52,091 nt of DNA from Alteribacter aurantiacus DSM 18675 (GCF_000429705.1 NZ_AUCJ01000013.1:964-53054); one strand, 5' to 3'. Counted from the first letter of the stretch, positions 16,874 through 26,072 are shown. Numbers and translations: made by a program. Notes: generated from the sequence alone by a model not told the origin.

Positions 16874-17938
16874 CTACTCCACAAGAGCAACCAATTCCGG
16901 CTTAATATCAAAGGATACGATCGCACCAATTTCAACATCTTGCTCAATAGGGGCATAAAGAATCATCGGCTCTTCTGCAGACAATTCATCTGATTGGAGA
17001 CGGACGTATAACTCTTGGTATTCTCCACCGTAAGTGACACGCTCGACTTTTCCGCAATATTGCCCTTCTTTCGCAAGGCGGCACCCTTCAGGACGAATAG
17101 ATAATTTCACGCTATCGCTTTGCAGTCGCTCTTTCCATTGTTCCGGAAGGGCAACTTTACCGATATGAGTATCAATACACTTCTTCTCCATGTCCATCGT
17201 TCCTGTGAGAAGGTTTGTCTTTCCAACGAATTGCGCAACGAAACAGTTTTTCGGACAACGGTACATCTCTTTAGGCGCTGCAATCTGTTGAATGACTCCT
17301 TCATTCATGACGACAACGCGGTCGGACACGGCAAAGGCATCCTTTTGATCGTGTGTGACGATAATCGCTGTTGTGTTCGCTTTACGCAAAATGTTCGTTA
17401 CATCAAAGCGCATTTTTTCACGAAGGCCCGCATCCAAGTTACTGAATGGCTCATCCATCAACACAACGTTAGGCTTAGGTGCTAGAGCACGAGCTAACGC
17501 CACACGCTGTTGCTGACCTCCAGAAAGTTCGGTAGGATATCGATTGGCATACTCCTCAAGACCAACGAGCTCCAATACCTCTTTCGCTCGCTTTTTCTTC
17601 TCACGTACACTCCATCTATTTAACCCAAACATCACGTTTTTTAAAATACTCATATGTGGAAACAGGGCATAGTCCTGAAACACCATACCAATTCCTCTTT
17701 TTTCTGGAGGAAGGGATTGTCTGTGGTTGACTACTTCTTGATCGTCAATGACTAGCTCTCCCGTGGACGGTTGCTCAAACCCTGCGATCATACGTAGCGT
17801 CGTTGTTTTCCCGCAACCACTTGGACCGAGGAGGGTAATGATTTCCCCTTTCTCAATCGAGAGATCAAGAGAGTCAACGGCTGGCTTTAATGTACTTGGA
17901 AAGAATTTCGTTATTCCTTTTAGCTGAATGAAACTCAT
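16874..17938 (-). CDS. ABC transporter ATP-binding protein, FbpC-like (probable ferric iron)
   Basis: 354 aa from the ATG at 17938 (GGAGGT upstream). Walker A is GPSGCGKTT, Q-loop VFQDYALF, signature LSGGQQQR, Walker B VVLMDEPFSNLD, H-loop VTHDQ; a TOBE-like C-terminal domain follows (~230-354). This is the CysA/PotA/FbpC group. Iron is suggested by the Fur box directly downstream of the promoter -10; the family alone would also allow other substrates. No permease or solute-binding protein gene is adjacent, so it either works with partners encoded elsewhere or is the remnant of an operon. Confidence 0.85.
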   Translation of the reverse strand: MSFIQLKGITKFFPSTLKPAVDSLDLSIEKGEIITLLGPSGCGKTTTLRMIAGFEQPSTGELVIDDQEVVNHRQSLPPEKRGIGMVFQDYALFPHMSILKNVMFGLNRWSVREKKKRAKEVLELVGLEEYANRYPTELSGGQQQRVALARALAPKPNVVLMDEPFSNLDAGLREKMRFDVTNILRKANTTAIIVTHDQKDAFAVSDRVVVMNEGVIQQIAAPKEMYRCPKNCFVAQFVGKTNLLTGTMDMEKKCIDTHIGKVALPEQWKERLQSDSVKLSIRPEGCRLAKEGQYCGKVERVTYGGEYQELYVRLQSDELSAEEPMILYAPIEQDVEIGAIVSFDIKPELVALVE

Positions 17939-18048
17939 ATGTGTACCTCCAGTTCGCTCAATTCCAACACTCGGTCCCCACATTAGGGAACGTCTGAACT
18001 GTATGTGAATTCGTGATCCGTGCTTATTTAGAATCATTATTAGTTAGT

Positions 18049-18063
18049 TGAGAATGATTTTCA
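18049..18063 (-). promoter_or_regulatory. Fur box (predicted)
   Basis: TGAGAATGATTTTCA matches the 7-1-7 Fur consensus TGATAATNATTATCA at 13 of 15 positions. It begins about 12 nt beyond the -10 box of the ABC ATPase promoter, so it overlaps the start of transcription. Confidence 0.8.
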
Positions 18064-18075
18064 TTATATATTGGA

Positions 18076-18105
18076 ATTATAGCACACGACTTTTTTTGAC
18101 GTCAA
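18076..18105 (-). promoter_or_regulatory. Sigma-A promoter of the FbpC-like gene
   Basis: Minus strand TTGACG (18100-18105), 18-nt spacer, perfect TATAAT (18076-18081). The region between it and cydA (18106-18341) shows no further recognisable element except the cydA ribosome binding site. Confidence 0.75.
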
Positions 18106-18341
18106 CGAAGGAAGCGTGATTCGTCGAACTATTTTGTATACGCTTCACTTTTTTTGTACGATTGATTGGTTTCACTCCTGATAAGAGCTCCTCTATAGTG
18201 TATTTCTCCTTCATTTGTTTATGTTAGTGTCCTCTTTCCCCTCTAAAAACAGCAATCTTTTTTACTTTGGAAGAATAATGCATAATTCCCATTCTTCGTC
18301 GCACGATATAAAGAGCTTGTACGAAAGAGGAGCGGTGAAAG

Positions 18342-19673
18342 ATGGATGAAGTGTTGTTAGCCAGAATGCTATTTGGGTCTTCCATGGCGTTTCATATTAT
18401 TTTTGCCACATTAGGGGTGGGCATTACCCTGATGATTTTAGTAGCTGAAATTGTGAGGGCAATCAAAAAAGATGATCATTATGGCGTGATGGCGAAGCGT
18501 TGGACGAAAGGCTTTGCGGTCCTTCTAGGGGTGGCCATTCCGTCGGGTACGATTGTTGGCGTTATGCTTTCCCTACTATGGCCAGGGTATATGGCTATTG
18601 TTGGACGGGTTATTGCCCTTCCATTCCAAGTTGAAATCTTCGCTTTTTTCCTTGAGGCTGTATTCATGTCTATCTACGTATATGCAGCAGATCGCTTGTC
18701 TAACACGATGAGGATCATCAGTGTGGCATTGGTGGCACTCGGAGCAACCGCTTCTGCTGTGTTAATTACCGATGCTCATGCATGGATGAACACCCCTCGT
18801 GGATTTGACATCATAAACGGTGAAATTACGAATGTCGATCCGTGGGCAGCCGTGTTTAATCCGAGTGTGTATGTAACGGTTCTTCACGTTGTAAGTTCCG
18901 CTTATATGGCTGGTGCCTTTGTCTTGGCCTCCATTGCTGCTTTTAAACTATTGAAGAAGGATATCACGCCAGATGAGCGGTCTTATCACCGCAAGGGTCT
19001 GACCATTGCGTTAATCATTGGTGCCGTGATGAGCCTTTACACAGCATTGAACGGCCATGATACGGCAAAAATGCTGTACGAACATCTCCCTGTTAAACTG
19101 GCAGCGGCTGAAGGTTTGTTTGAAACACAAGACAATGCTCCGCTTGCTATTTTCGGTATTCCGGACCCTGAACGTGGCGAGGTTGTAGGAGGGCTTGAGA
19201 TTCCCGGCATGTTGAGCTGGCTTGCGTCAGGCTCAACTGATGGCGTTGTGCAAGGTCTCTATGATTTCCCTGAGGAGTACTGGCCACCTCTATTTGTTCA
19301 CACCTTATTTAATATCATGGTTGGAATCGGGTCTCTTTTGCTTGGGCTCTCTTTTGCAGCCCTCTTTTGGCGCTTTGTGTTCCCGAGAAAACCATTACCA
19401 AAGTGGCTTTTGGTCATCCTCGTGACTACGGGACCACTGGCAATGCTTGGTATTGAAACCGGATGGATTTTCAGTTGTACCGGTCGTCAGCCTTGGACCA
19501 TTTACGGTGTACAACTTACTTCAGAAGCGGCGACCAATTCCGGAAACCTCGGATTCTTGTTCGCTTTATTTGTGACCCTGTACGTCACGCTGCTCGTGTT
19601 AACGGGACTTGTACTTAAATTCTACTTTGGGCGTAACCCCGTTCGAACGGAACTCGAAAAATTACAAGGATAG
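18342..19673 (+). CDS. Cytochrome bd-type ubiquinol/menaquinol oxidase subunit I (YthA-like)
   Basis: 443 aa, about nine membrane helices. His18 (in MAFHIIF) and the GRQPWTIYG motif near the C-terminal part are typical of CydA. The Q-loop region is short, as in the CydA2/cyanide-insensitive and Bacillus YthA group, so I do not assign the symbol cydA with certainty. It forms the quinol-oxidising, haem-bearing subunit of a terminal oxidase with low proton pumping. The next gene, 12 nt downstream, is its partner. Confidence 0.9.
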   Translation: MDEVLLARMLFGSSMAFHIIFATLGVGITLMILVAEIVRAIKKDDHYGVMAKRWTKGFAVLLGVAIPSGTIVGVMLSLLWPGYMAIVGRVIALPFQVEIFAFFLEAVFMSIYVYAADRLSNTMRIISVALVALGATASAVLITDAHAWMNTPRGFDIINGEITNVDPWAAVFNPSVYVTVLHVVSSAYMAGAFVLASIAAFKLLKKDITPDERSYHRKGLTIALIIGAVMSLYTALNGHDTAKMLYEHLPVKLAAAEGLFETQDNAPLAIFGIPDPERGEVVGGLEIPGMLSWLASGSTDGVVQGLYDFPEEYWPPLFVHTLFNIMVGIGSLLLGLSFAALFWRFVFPRKPLPKWLLVILVTTGPLAMLGIETGWIFSCTGRQPWTIYGVQLTSEAATNSGNLGFLFALFVTLYVTLLVLTGLVLKFYFGRNPVRTELEKLQG

Positions 19674-19685
19674 GAGGAAACGGGT

Positions 19686-20714
19686 ATGACAGAGCCATAC
19701 ATTGCGATTACTATCATTTGGGCTTTCCTGTTTGTCTATGCCATCGCCGGGTCCATCGACTTTGGCGCCGGGTTTTGGGCGATGTATTACACTCGTAAAG
19801 AAAATACAGAAGCATCCGTTATTGCAAACCGTTACCTCTCCCCGTCTTGGGAAGTGACGAACGTCTTTCTTGTATTACTCGTCGTTGCCCTCGTCGGTTT
19901 TTTCCCGGGAGCTGCTTCGTATTTGGGTACGCTTATGATCTTGCCTTTTAGCTTCGTACTCATTTTACTTACCATTCGGGGGACGTTCATGGTGTATGCC
20001 TATTCGTCCAAAAAGTATTCCCGAATGCTTACGATCATCTCGGGTACGACAGGGTTGTTTATTCCAGCTTTACTTGTTGCTACGTTACCGATTGCCATTG
20101 GTGGATTTGTTTCCATCGGTGGCGATCGTGACTACTTGCTATTTAATGAAATTTTTACTTCACCCACTCTTTACACTCATATCGGCTTCGGGTTGAGTAC
20201 GGAGTTGTTCTTAGCCGCTCTTTTGTTAAGTGACTATTCTCGAGAAGCCCAAAATGAAGAAACGTACTTGGTTTACCGAAGAAACGCCTTACTTATGGGA
20301 CCAATCACATTGTTGTTCGCTGTGGCCGCTACATTTACCCTTTTACCGGAAGCAGGCTGGATGGTCGAAAACATGATGAACGTCTGGTATTTATTCGCCC
20401 TTTCCCTCGTGGCGTTTATTATTGGATATGGCGCCCTGTTCCTTCCTTCTCGCAAAGAAAATCCGGGGAGACCAAGGCTTGCCGTTATTTTCATTGTCAT
20501 CCAATTCGGGCTCGCAAGTTTTGGGTACGGGTTCTCTCACATGCCATACATTCTCTATCCCGATCTAACAATCCAAGACGCCTTTACTGATCCAGCTATG
20601 TTTCGTTGGCTGTTAGTCGGGTATGGTGTTGGACTGGCTATTTTAGTGCCTGCCTTCGTCGTGTTCTGGCGTCTGTTCATGAAAGACAAGCGCTATTTGC
20701 AAGCAGAGAAATAA
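19686..20714 (+). CDS. Cytochrome bd-type oxidase subunit II (YthB-like)
   Basis: 342 aa integral membrane protein of the CydB family: the N-terminal ITIIWAFLFVYAIAGSIDFG and SPSWEVTNVFLV segments are characteristic. It starts 12 nt after subunit I with an AGGAGG ribosome binding site and is clearly the second gene of a two-gene operon. No cydCD-type assembly ABC transporter is present here, as is also true of B. subtilis ythAB. Confidence 0.9.
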   Translation: MTEPYIAITIIWAFLFVYAIAGSIDFGAGFWAMYYTRKENTEASVIANRYLSPSWEVTNVFLVLLVVALVGFFPGAASYLGTLMILPFSFVLILLTIRGTFMVYAYSSKKYSRMLTIISGTTGLFIPALLVATLPIAIGGFVSIGGDRDYLLFNEIFTSPTLYTHIGFGLSTELFLAALLLSDYSREAQNEETYLVYRRNALLMGPITLLFAVAATFTLLPEAGWMVENMMNVWYLFALSLVAFIIGYGALFLPSRKENPGRPRLAVIFIVIQFGLASFGYGFSHMPYILYPDLTIQDAFTDPAMFRWLLVGYGVGLAILVPAFVVFWRLFMKDKRYLQAEK

Positions 20715-20715
20715 A

Positions 20716-20760
20716 GGAAGGCACTGAAAAAGTTCGATTTTAAACTTTTTCAATGCCTTA
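20716..20760 (+). terminator. Hairpin/terminator after the bd oxidase genes (GGCACTGAAAAA family)
   Basis: AAGGCACTGAAAAAGTT/AACTTTTTCAATGCCTT with one mismatch. The same GGCACTG(A/T)AAAA stem recurs at 45487-45528 and in part at 47242-47271. Confidence 0.75.
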
Positions 20761-20762
20761 TG

Positions 20763-20795
20763 GAGCTCGCTCATTCGTGTGCGAGCTCGGTTTTT
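20763..20795 (+). terminator. Second terminator after the bd oxidase genes
   Basis: Perfect GAGCTCGC/GCGAGCTC stem with a 10-nt loop followed by GGTTTTT. It forms a tandem with the preceding hairpin. Confidence 0.85.
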
Positions 20796-20892
20796 GGTTT
20801 TTTGTTTAAACGTGCACAAAAGTAATGCCGCCGCTCACGAACAATGATACGATAAACAACGTGTCACACATTATTGGAGAGGAGCATGCGTA

Positions 20893-22236
20893 GTGGATCC
20901 CACTCGATTAACCGTGTTAACGATCAAATATTTAAAAGAAGGAAAGCGAAGTGCTCTTCAAACCATTTTGGAAGAACTCCATCCCTTTGACTTCGCTGAA
21001 CTTTACCGTGCTTTACCGGAAAAACATCATTATAAATTTTTGACGTACCTAGACCCTGACCAGCTCGCCGATTTGATCGGAGAACTAGAGCCCGAGCATC
21101 AAATGGAAGTGTTACATAAACTGGGCATTGAAAAATCATCCAAGGTCATGGACATAATGGACAACGATGACTTGGCCGATATGCTCGGAGAATTAAGCGT
21201 CGAGCGCCTTGAAGAATATCTAGCTACCATGAAAAAAGAAGAATCCAACACTGTTCAGCAACTCATGAGTTACGAACCGGAAACTGCCGGTGGAATCATG
21301 ACCAATGAATTTGTGTGGATTCGTAATCACTATACGGTTCGTGATGCCGTTGAAAAATTCAAGACCTTCGCGGAGCTTACAAGAAACATCTATTATTTGT
21401 ATGTAATCGATGAAGACAAAAAACTCGTAGGGGTTGTTTCTTACCGCGACCTTCTTTTAGCAGACATGGATGAAAGAATCAGTGACATTATGTTTAACCG
21501 TGTTATCTCGGTCCCGGTGGAAATGGACCAAGAAGAAGTGGCCCAAATTATTCAACGTTACGACTTTCTCGCCTGTCCCGTCGTGGATGAAAAGAATGTT
21601 TTAAAGGGTATTGTTACAGTCGATGACGTCATTGACGTATTTATTGAAGAAGCAAACGAGGACATCGAAAAGCTTTCCGCATCCGGTAAGTCGATCGATT
21701 TTAATACGAAGTCCTACGTGGCTGCTTATCGACGTTTGCCATGGCTTGTCTTACTCCTTTTTATCGGACTCATCTCAGGAAGTATCCTTGACGGCTTTGA
21801 AGACACGTTGAACCAAGTGGTCGCTTTGATCTTCTTCATGCCGATGATAGCCGGCATGACCGGAAATACGGGAACACAATCGCTGGCCGTTGTCGTACGA
21901 GGACTCGTAACCAATGACTTGGATAAAAACACCGTCTTAAAACTCGTCTGGCGTGAGTTTAATGTAGGAATTATTATCGGAATTACTTGTGGTATTTTAG
22001 TTTTTTTAATCGCTACCGTATGGCAAGATCCAATGCTCGGTTTTGTAGTAGGTATTTCTTTATTTACAACCTTAATTATTGGAACACTAGCAGGTACGAT
22101 CATCCCATTAACTTTATATAAGTTAGGGGTAGACCCAGCTGTTGCATCAGGACCATTAATTACAACGATTAATGATATCTTTTCACTCCTCATTTATTTT
22201 GGAATTGCATCGGCTTTACTTTTTTATTTGATCTAA
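20893..22236 (+). CDS. mgtE: Magnesium transporter MgtE
   Basis: 447 aa with the MgtE domain order: N-terminal helical domain (~30-130; HPFDFAELYRALPEKHHY), two CBS domains (~135-255), a connecting helix, then five membrane helices with FFMPMIAGMTGNTGTQSLAVVVRG lining the pore (shorter segment MTGNTGTQS is diagnostic). It gates Mg2+ uptake according to cytosolic Mg2+. The start is GTG, preceded by GGAGAGGAG. I see no M-box-like structure in the 97 nt between the upstream terminator and the gene. Confidence 0.94.
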   Translation: MDPTRLTVLTIKYLKEGKRSALQTILEELHPFDFAELYRALPEKHHYKFLTYLDPDQLADLIGELEPEHQMEVLHKLGIEKSSKVMDIMDNDDLADMLGELSVERLEEYLATMKKEESNTVQQLMSYEPETAGGIMTNEFVWIRNHYTVRDAVEKFKTFAELTRNIYYLYVIDEDKKLVGVVSYRDLLLADMDERISDIMFNRVISVPVEMDQEEVAQIIQRYDFLACPVVDEKNVLKGIVTVDDVIDVFIEEANEDIEKLSASGKSIDFNTKSYVAAYRRLPWLVLLLFIGLISGSILDGFEDTLNQVVALIFFMPMIAGMTGNTGTQSLAVVVRGLVTNDLDKNTVLKLVWREFNVGIIIGITCGILVFLIATVWQDPMLGFVVGISLFTTLIIGTLAGTIIPLTLYKLGVDPAVASGPLITTINDIFSLLIYFGIASALLFYLI

Positions 22237-22247
22237 CCGAATTTTCC

Positions 22248-22272
22248 GCCGCCCTAAACGGGCGGCTTTTTT
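22248..22272 (+). terminator. Terminator of mgtE
   Basis: GCCGCCC-TAAAC-GGGCGGC followed by TTTTTT, 12 nt after the stop. Confidence 0.95.
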
Positions 22273-22437
22273 ATGTTTGAAAACCTGACAAACTCCGCCT
22301 GTTCGATAAAGAAATGAGATATGATGATTGTTATTGGATGCTTATTTTTTCCTTTTTCAGGGTATTGAAAACCATCATAGATTGACCACCCTCATACATG
22401 ATGTAGGAATATCATTCTTGAAGGAGGCTTCGGTTCA

Positions 22438-23676
22438 TTGAATAAGAACGAACCATTACACATTTACTCTGAAATCGGACAATTAGAAACGGTCATCGTT
22501 AAACGCCCTGGTTATGAAGTGGAAAACCTTACACCAAATACGTTAAAACGGTTATTATTCGATGACATTCCTTACTTACCCGCAATCCAACGAGAGCATG
22601 ACGCCTTTACAGATCGCCTTCGAGAACGAGGAACCGAAGTATTATATTTGGAACAGCTTCTAAGCGAAACACTCGATGACTCCATTGTACGCCACCAGTT
22701 CCTTGACCAATTGATTACAGAAAGCCAAGCGGATTTATCTTGTTCAAGGCAGACCCTGACCGAGTACCTCAGTTCTTTTCCCGTACCGGAAATGGTCGAA
22801 AAAATCATGGGCGGAGTAAGAAAGTCAGAAATTAGCGAGGAACGGAAAACCAATTTATACGAACTCATGGAAGATCACCATCCCTTTTACCTCGATCCTA
22901 TGCCTAACCTCTACTTCACAAGAGACCCTGCTTGTGTGATGGGAAACGGCATAGCCATTAACACGATGGCAGAACCTGCGAGAAAGCGAGAATCCATGTT
23001 TATGGATTACATCATGAAGCACCACCCTTCCTTTGAAGGGAATGCACCTGTGTGGTATGAACGAAACGCCCCCTACTCCATTGAGGGAGGCGATCAATTA
23101 GTATTAAATGAACAGACCATTGCCATTGGCGTAAGTGCCCGAACGACACCTCAAGCGATTGAGCAGCTGGCTTCAAACTTGTTCGCCGATCGCCCAACAT
23201 TTACGCGCATCGTGGCCATTGAAATACCTAAATCTCGTGCTTTCATGCATTTGGACACAGTTTTCACCATGGTCGATCACGCTCAATTTACGATTCATCC
23301 GGCCATTCAAGGCCCTGATGGAAGAATGAGAATTTACTTAATTGAAGCGGACCAAGATGAGCCAGGGAAAGTCACGATCAAAGAACGACACCATCTAATC
23401 GACACGTTAAAGGAAGTGTTGGTTCTCCCTGAAGTGAACCTTATTCCGTGTGGCGGTGGAGATGAAATCGCTTCTGCAAGGGAGCAATGGAATGACGGGT
23501 CGAACACGCTGGCTATTGCACCAGGAGTGGTCGTCACCTATGACCGCAATTACGTGTCGAACCGATGTTTACGTGAAGCTGGTATTGAAGTCATTGAAGT
23601 TCCGAGCTCAGAGCTGTCTCGCGGACGGGGTGGACCACGGTGCATGAGTATGCCGATCCGACGGTCTTCGGTGTGA
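22438..23676 (+). CDS. arcA: Arginine deiminase
   Basis: 412 aa, full length. The active-site segments are present: FTRDPACVMGNGIAI, the His-containing FMHLDTVFTMVD, and the catalytic cysteine in GPRCMSMP at the C-terminus. It hydrolyses arginine to citrulline and ammonia. The start is TTG at 22438 with AAGGAGG 10 nt upstream. The usual partners arcB, arcC and arcD are absent; instead the gene converges on rocF, the arginase of the competing route. Either the other ADI genes lie elsewhere or the enzyme works alone. Confidence 0.93.
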   Translation: MNKNEPLHIYSEIGQLETVIVKRPGYEVENLTPNTLKRLLFDDIPYLPAIQREHDAFTDRLRERGTEVLYLEQLLSETLDDSIVRHQFLDQLITESQADLSCSRQTLTEYLSSFPVPEMVEKIMGGVRKSEISEERKTNLYELMEDHHPFYLDPMPNLYFTRDPACVMGNGIAINTMAEPARKRESMFMDYIMKHHPSFEGNAPVWYERNAPYSIEGGDQLVLNEQTIAIGVSARTTPQAIEQLASNLFADRPTFTRIVAIEIPKSRAFMHLDTVFTMVDHAQFTIHPAIQGPDGRMRIYLIEADQDEPGKVTIKERHHLIDTLKEVLVLPEVNLIPCGGGDEIASAREQWNDGSNTLAIAPGVVVTYDRNYVSNRCLREAGIEVIEVPSSELSRGRGGPRCMSMPIRRSSV

Positions 23677-23690
23677 CTTTATATCATGAA

Positions 23691-23724
23691 AGAGAGGGTT
23701 CCCGAGTGTGGGAGCTCTTTTTTT
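23691..23724 (+). terminator. Terminator of arcA
   Basis: AGAG(AGG)GTTCCC-loop-GGGAGCTCT then a run of seven Ts. Confidence 0.7.
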
Positions 23725-23786
23725 GTAGGTAAGGTTGTGCTGAGGTACATGGTTGTGGTTGGGAAGATCTTTCGAGGGTCGTATAA

Positions 23787-23891
23787 CGTACTTATTTTTG
23801 GTTTGGCGGAGATAAATGTGTAATTAGCGTACTTATTTTTCAATTGTCGGCGATAAATATGTAATTGACGTACTTATTTAATATTTAGCGG
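23787..23891. repeat. 41-bp phased repeat (CGTACTTATTT type), 2.5 copies
   Basis: CGTACTTATTT begins at 23787, 23828 and 23869, exactly 41 bp apart. Each full unit also has a GATAAAT(G/A)TGTAATT segment in its second half. It lies between the convergent genes arcA and rocF. The CACTTATT/TACTTATT core resembles the 20-bp array at 12508. Confidence 0.8.
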
Positions 23892-23947
23892 CGTTAGCTC
23901 CTCGCGCTCCCTCCCCTCCCACAAAACACCCAAATAAAAGAATAAAA

Positions 23948-23982
23948 CACCCTGCTCTCCACTCTCATGGGAAACAGGGTGC
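23948..23982 (-). terminator. Terminator of rocF
   Basis: GCACCCTG/CAGGGTG stem on the minus strand followed by TTTTATTCTTTTATTT, 18 nt after the stop. Confidence 0.8.
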
Positions 23983-23999
23983 TTGTCCTATGTGTCATC

Positions 24000-24905
24000 T
24001 TACAGTAGCTTTTCTCCAAACAAAGAACCGATTAACCCGACAGCAGCTTCAGCCGTTTGGTTCTTCGAATCCAAAATTGGGTTTACTTCTACAAACTCCA
24101 CGCTTGTAAGTAAGTCTCGTTCAGCCAACATTTCCATCGCAAGGTGAGTCTCACGATAAGAGGTTCCACCAATAACAGGCGTACCTACACCAGGTGCATC
24201 ATGTGGGTCGAGGGCATCAAGGTCAAGACTCAAGTGAACGCTGTCCGTGTTTTTGGATACATGTTCAATGGCTTCTTCCATCACTTTTGTCATACCCATA
24301 CGATCGATCTCATGCATCGTGAACACCTTTATTCCTTTTTCACGAATCAACTCGCGTTCACCTTCGTCCAACGAGCGGGCACCAACGATAACAAGGTTTT
24401 CGGGCTTGATCTTCGGCGCGTATCCTCCGATTTCAGTTAGAGAAGGATGTCCGATTCCAAGGCTTACCGCAAGAGGCATCCCATGAATGTTACCGGATGG
24501 GGAAGTTTCCCCTGTGTTTAAGTCTCCGTGAGCATCAAACCAAATTACGCCGAGGTTCTCACATTTATTTGCCACACCGGCCAATGTTCCAATGGCAATA
24601 CTGTGGTCTCCTCCAAGGATTAACGGGAAGTCTCCCTCGTCTACCGCTTTTGTGATTTTATCAGAAAGCTCCTGATTGGCTTTTACTACTTCATTTAAAT
24701 CTTTTAGGTTGCCTTCTTCAACGACGTCATATTTTTCAGGGCGGCCGATCTCAACGTCTCCGCGATCTTTCACATCGTACCCGAGTTTTTCAAGTCGCTC
24801 TACCACTCCTGCATAACGAATAGCGCTTGGTCCCATATCCACGCCACGTCGACGTTGGCCCAAGTCCATTGGTACACCGATGATTGAAATTCGTTTGTTG
24901 TTCAT
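24000..24905 (-). CDS. rocF: Arginase
   Basis: 301 aa from the ATG at 24905, which is better spaced from GGTGAGGTG than the GTG two codons earlier. Binuclear Mn motifs are present: GGDHSIA (~99), DAHGDLNT (~126), and SLDLDALDP (~227). It hydrolyses arginine to ornithine and urea and feeds RocD and RocA downstream in the pathway. The gene is at the far end of a minus-strand series rocA-rocD-proline dehydrogenase-rocF; each gene is separated by 180-260 nt with stem-loops, so they may not be one simple operon. Confidence 0.95.
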   Translation of the reverse strand: MNNKRISIIGVPMDLGQRRRGVDMGPSAIRYAGVVERLEKLGYDVKDRGDVEIGRPEKYDVVEEGNLKDLNEVVKANQELSDKITKAVDEGDFPLILGGDHSIAIGTLAGVANKCENLGVIWFDAHGDLNTGETSPSGNIHGMPLAVSLGIGHPSLTEIGGYAPKIKPENLVIVGARSLDEGERELIREKGIKVFTMHEIDRMGMTKVMEEAIEHVSKNTDSVHLSLDLDALDPHDAPGVGTPVIGGTSYRETHLAMEMLAERDLLTSVEFVEVNPILDSKNQTAEAAVGLIGSLFGEKLL

Positions 24906-24985
24906 TGACACTGCACCTCACCTTTTCCATATGTTTCGAATGTTACTGCGCTCTAAAAACGATCATTCCATTCAACTGAACGACC

Positions 24986-25011
24986 GCTCGGGAGAAAGCG
25001 CCTTCCCGAGC
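24986..25011. other. Perfect 8-bp inverted repeat between proline dehydrogenase and rocF
   Basis: GCTCGGGA-10 nt-TCCCGAGC. No T run follows on either strand, so it is not a standard terminator. It lies in the 5' region of rocF. Confidence 0.55.
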
Positions 25012-25092
25012 AACTTGTCAGGTGAAGAATGACCGTTTCAATCTACCTACTTTAGTATTACGAAGTTCCACGTCTTTTAGCAAACGGGATAG

Positions 25093-25160
25093 AGCCATGT
25101 ATGGGCGTATAGCCCAAGCTTGAAAGGGCTCATATGCGTTCTGCTCCCGTATTCATGGCT
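25093..25160. other. Long imperfect hairpin directly after the proline dehydrogenase stop
   Basis: Outer arms AGCCATG/CATGGCT, continuing ATGGG/CCCGT, with inner arms GCGTATAGCCC/GGGCTCATATGC: about 68 nt in one nested structure. It abuts the stop codon of the gene and has no U tract; it may be a processing or 3'-end stabilising element. Confidence 0.6.
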
Positions 25161-26072
25161 TTACTTAGAAAAGAAGCCTCTAAGGGCAAATGATACGTTT
25201 TGGGGACGTTCTGCAAGACGCCTCATGAAATATCCGTACCAGTCTTCGCCAAATGGGATGTACACTCGCATTTTGTAACCATCATCGGCAATTTCCTTTT
25301 GCAGTTCTGCGCGGAAGCCATATAACATCTGAAATTCAAACTGGTCTCGTGAAATATTATGTTCTTTCACAAACGCTTTAATTTCATTGATGATGTTATG
25401 ATCGTGTGTAGCAATGGCGGCATAGCTACCATTTAATAAGTGAAGTTTGATAATGTTCAGATAATTTTTGTCGATGTCTTGGTCTCGTTGGTACGCCACT
25501 GAAGGAGACTCTTTGTAGGCCCCTTTAATCAATCGGATGTTCGTCCCTTCAAGAGCATTTACGTCTTTTTCAGCGCGGAATAAATACGCTTGGATCGCCG
25601 TTCCAACGTTGTCGTATTGTTTACGCAAATCATTTAATAAATCGAGAGTAGGCTGTAAGTGGGTGTAGTCTTCCATATCAATGCGAACGAAATTGTCGTA
25701 TTTCTTTGCCGTATCTAAAATACGGATCATGTTCTCGCGACAAAGGTCCACATCCACATCAAGACCGAGCTGCGTCAATTTTAGCGAGAGGTTACAGTTA
25801 ACCCCTGTCTCTGCAATCGCTTCCAAAGTTCGAATACAATAATCAGCTGAGTCAATCGCTTCCTCACGGTTAAAAACAAATTCTCCAAGATGGTCGACTG
25901 TACAAACAAGCCCATCTTCATTTAACTTCGCGGCTGTTTCCATTGCTTCTTTAATGGATTCACCGGCAATCACTTGTTTGGCACCTAATCTTGGTCCCCA
26001 TTTTGTTGCTTTATTTTTAATAAATTTGTTTTGCGCCAGGAAGAGAAAGAAATTTCTTGTGATCATCTCCAT
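25161..26072 (-). CDS. Proline dehydrogenase
   Basis: 303 aa, the monofunctional Gram-positive PRODH (PutB/FadM) length. The conserved NLSLKLTQLG (~95), RIDMEDYTHL (~130), RLIKGAYKE (~187), HDHNIINE (~229) and C-terminal YIPFGEDWYGYFMRRLAERP (RRLAERP is the substrate-binding signature) are present. The flavoenzyme oxidises proline to pyrroline-5-carboxylate, the substrate of RocA. It lies between rocD and rocF, which suggests joint use of arginine and proline. The ATG at 26072 follows GGGGG. Confidence 0.94.
   Translation of the reverse strand: MEMITRNFFLFLAQNKFIKNKATKWGPRLGAKQVIAGESIKEAMETAAKLNEDGLVCTVDHLGEFVFNREEAIDSADYCIRTLEAIAETGVNCNLSLKLTQLGLDVDVDLCRENMIRILDTAKKYDNFVRIDMEDYTHLQPTLDLLNDLRKQYDNVGTAIQAYLFRAEKDVNALEGTNIRLIKGAYKESPSVAYQRDQDIDKNYLNIIKLHLLNGSYAAIATHDHNIINEIKAFVKEHNISRDQFEFQMLYGFRAELQKEIADDGYKMRVYIPFGEDWYGYFMRRLAERPQNVSFALRGFFSK

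Noticed and set aside
20796..20892. M-box magnesium riboswitch before mgtE
   Set aside because: Only ~97 nt remain after the upstream terminator and no M-box-like helices or switch terminator could be seen.
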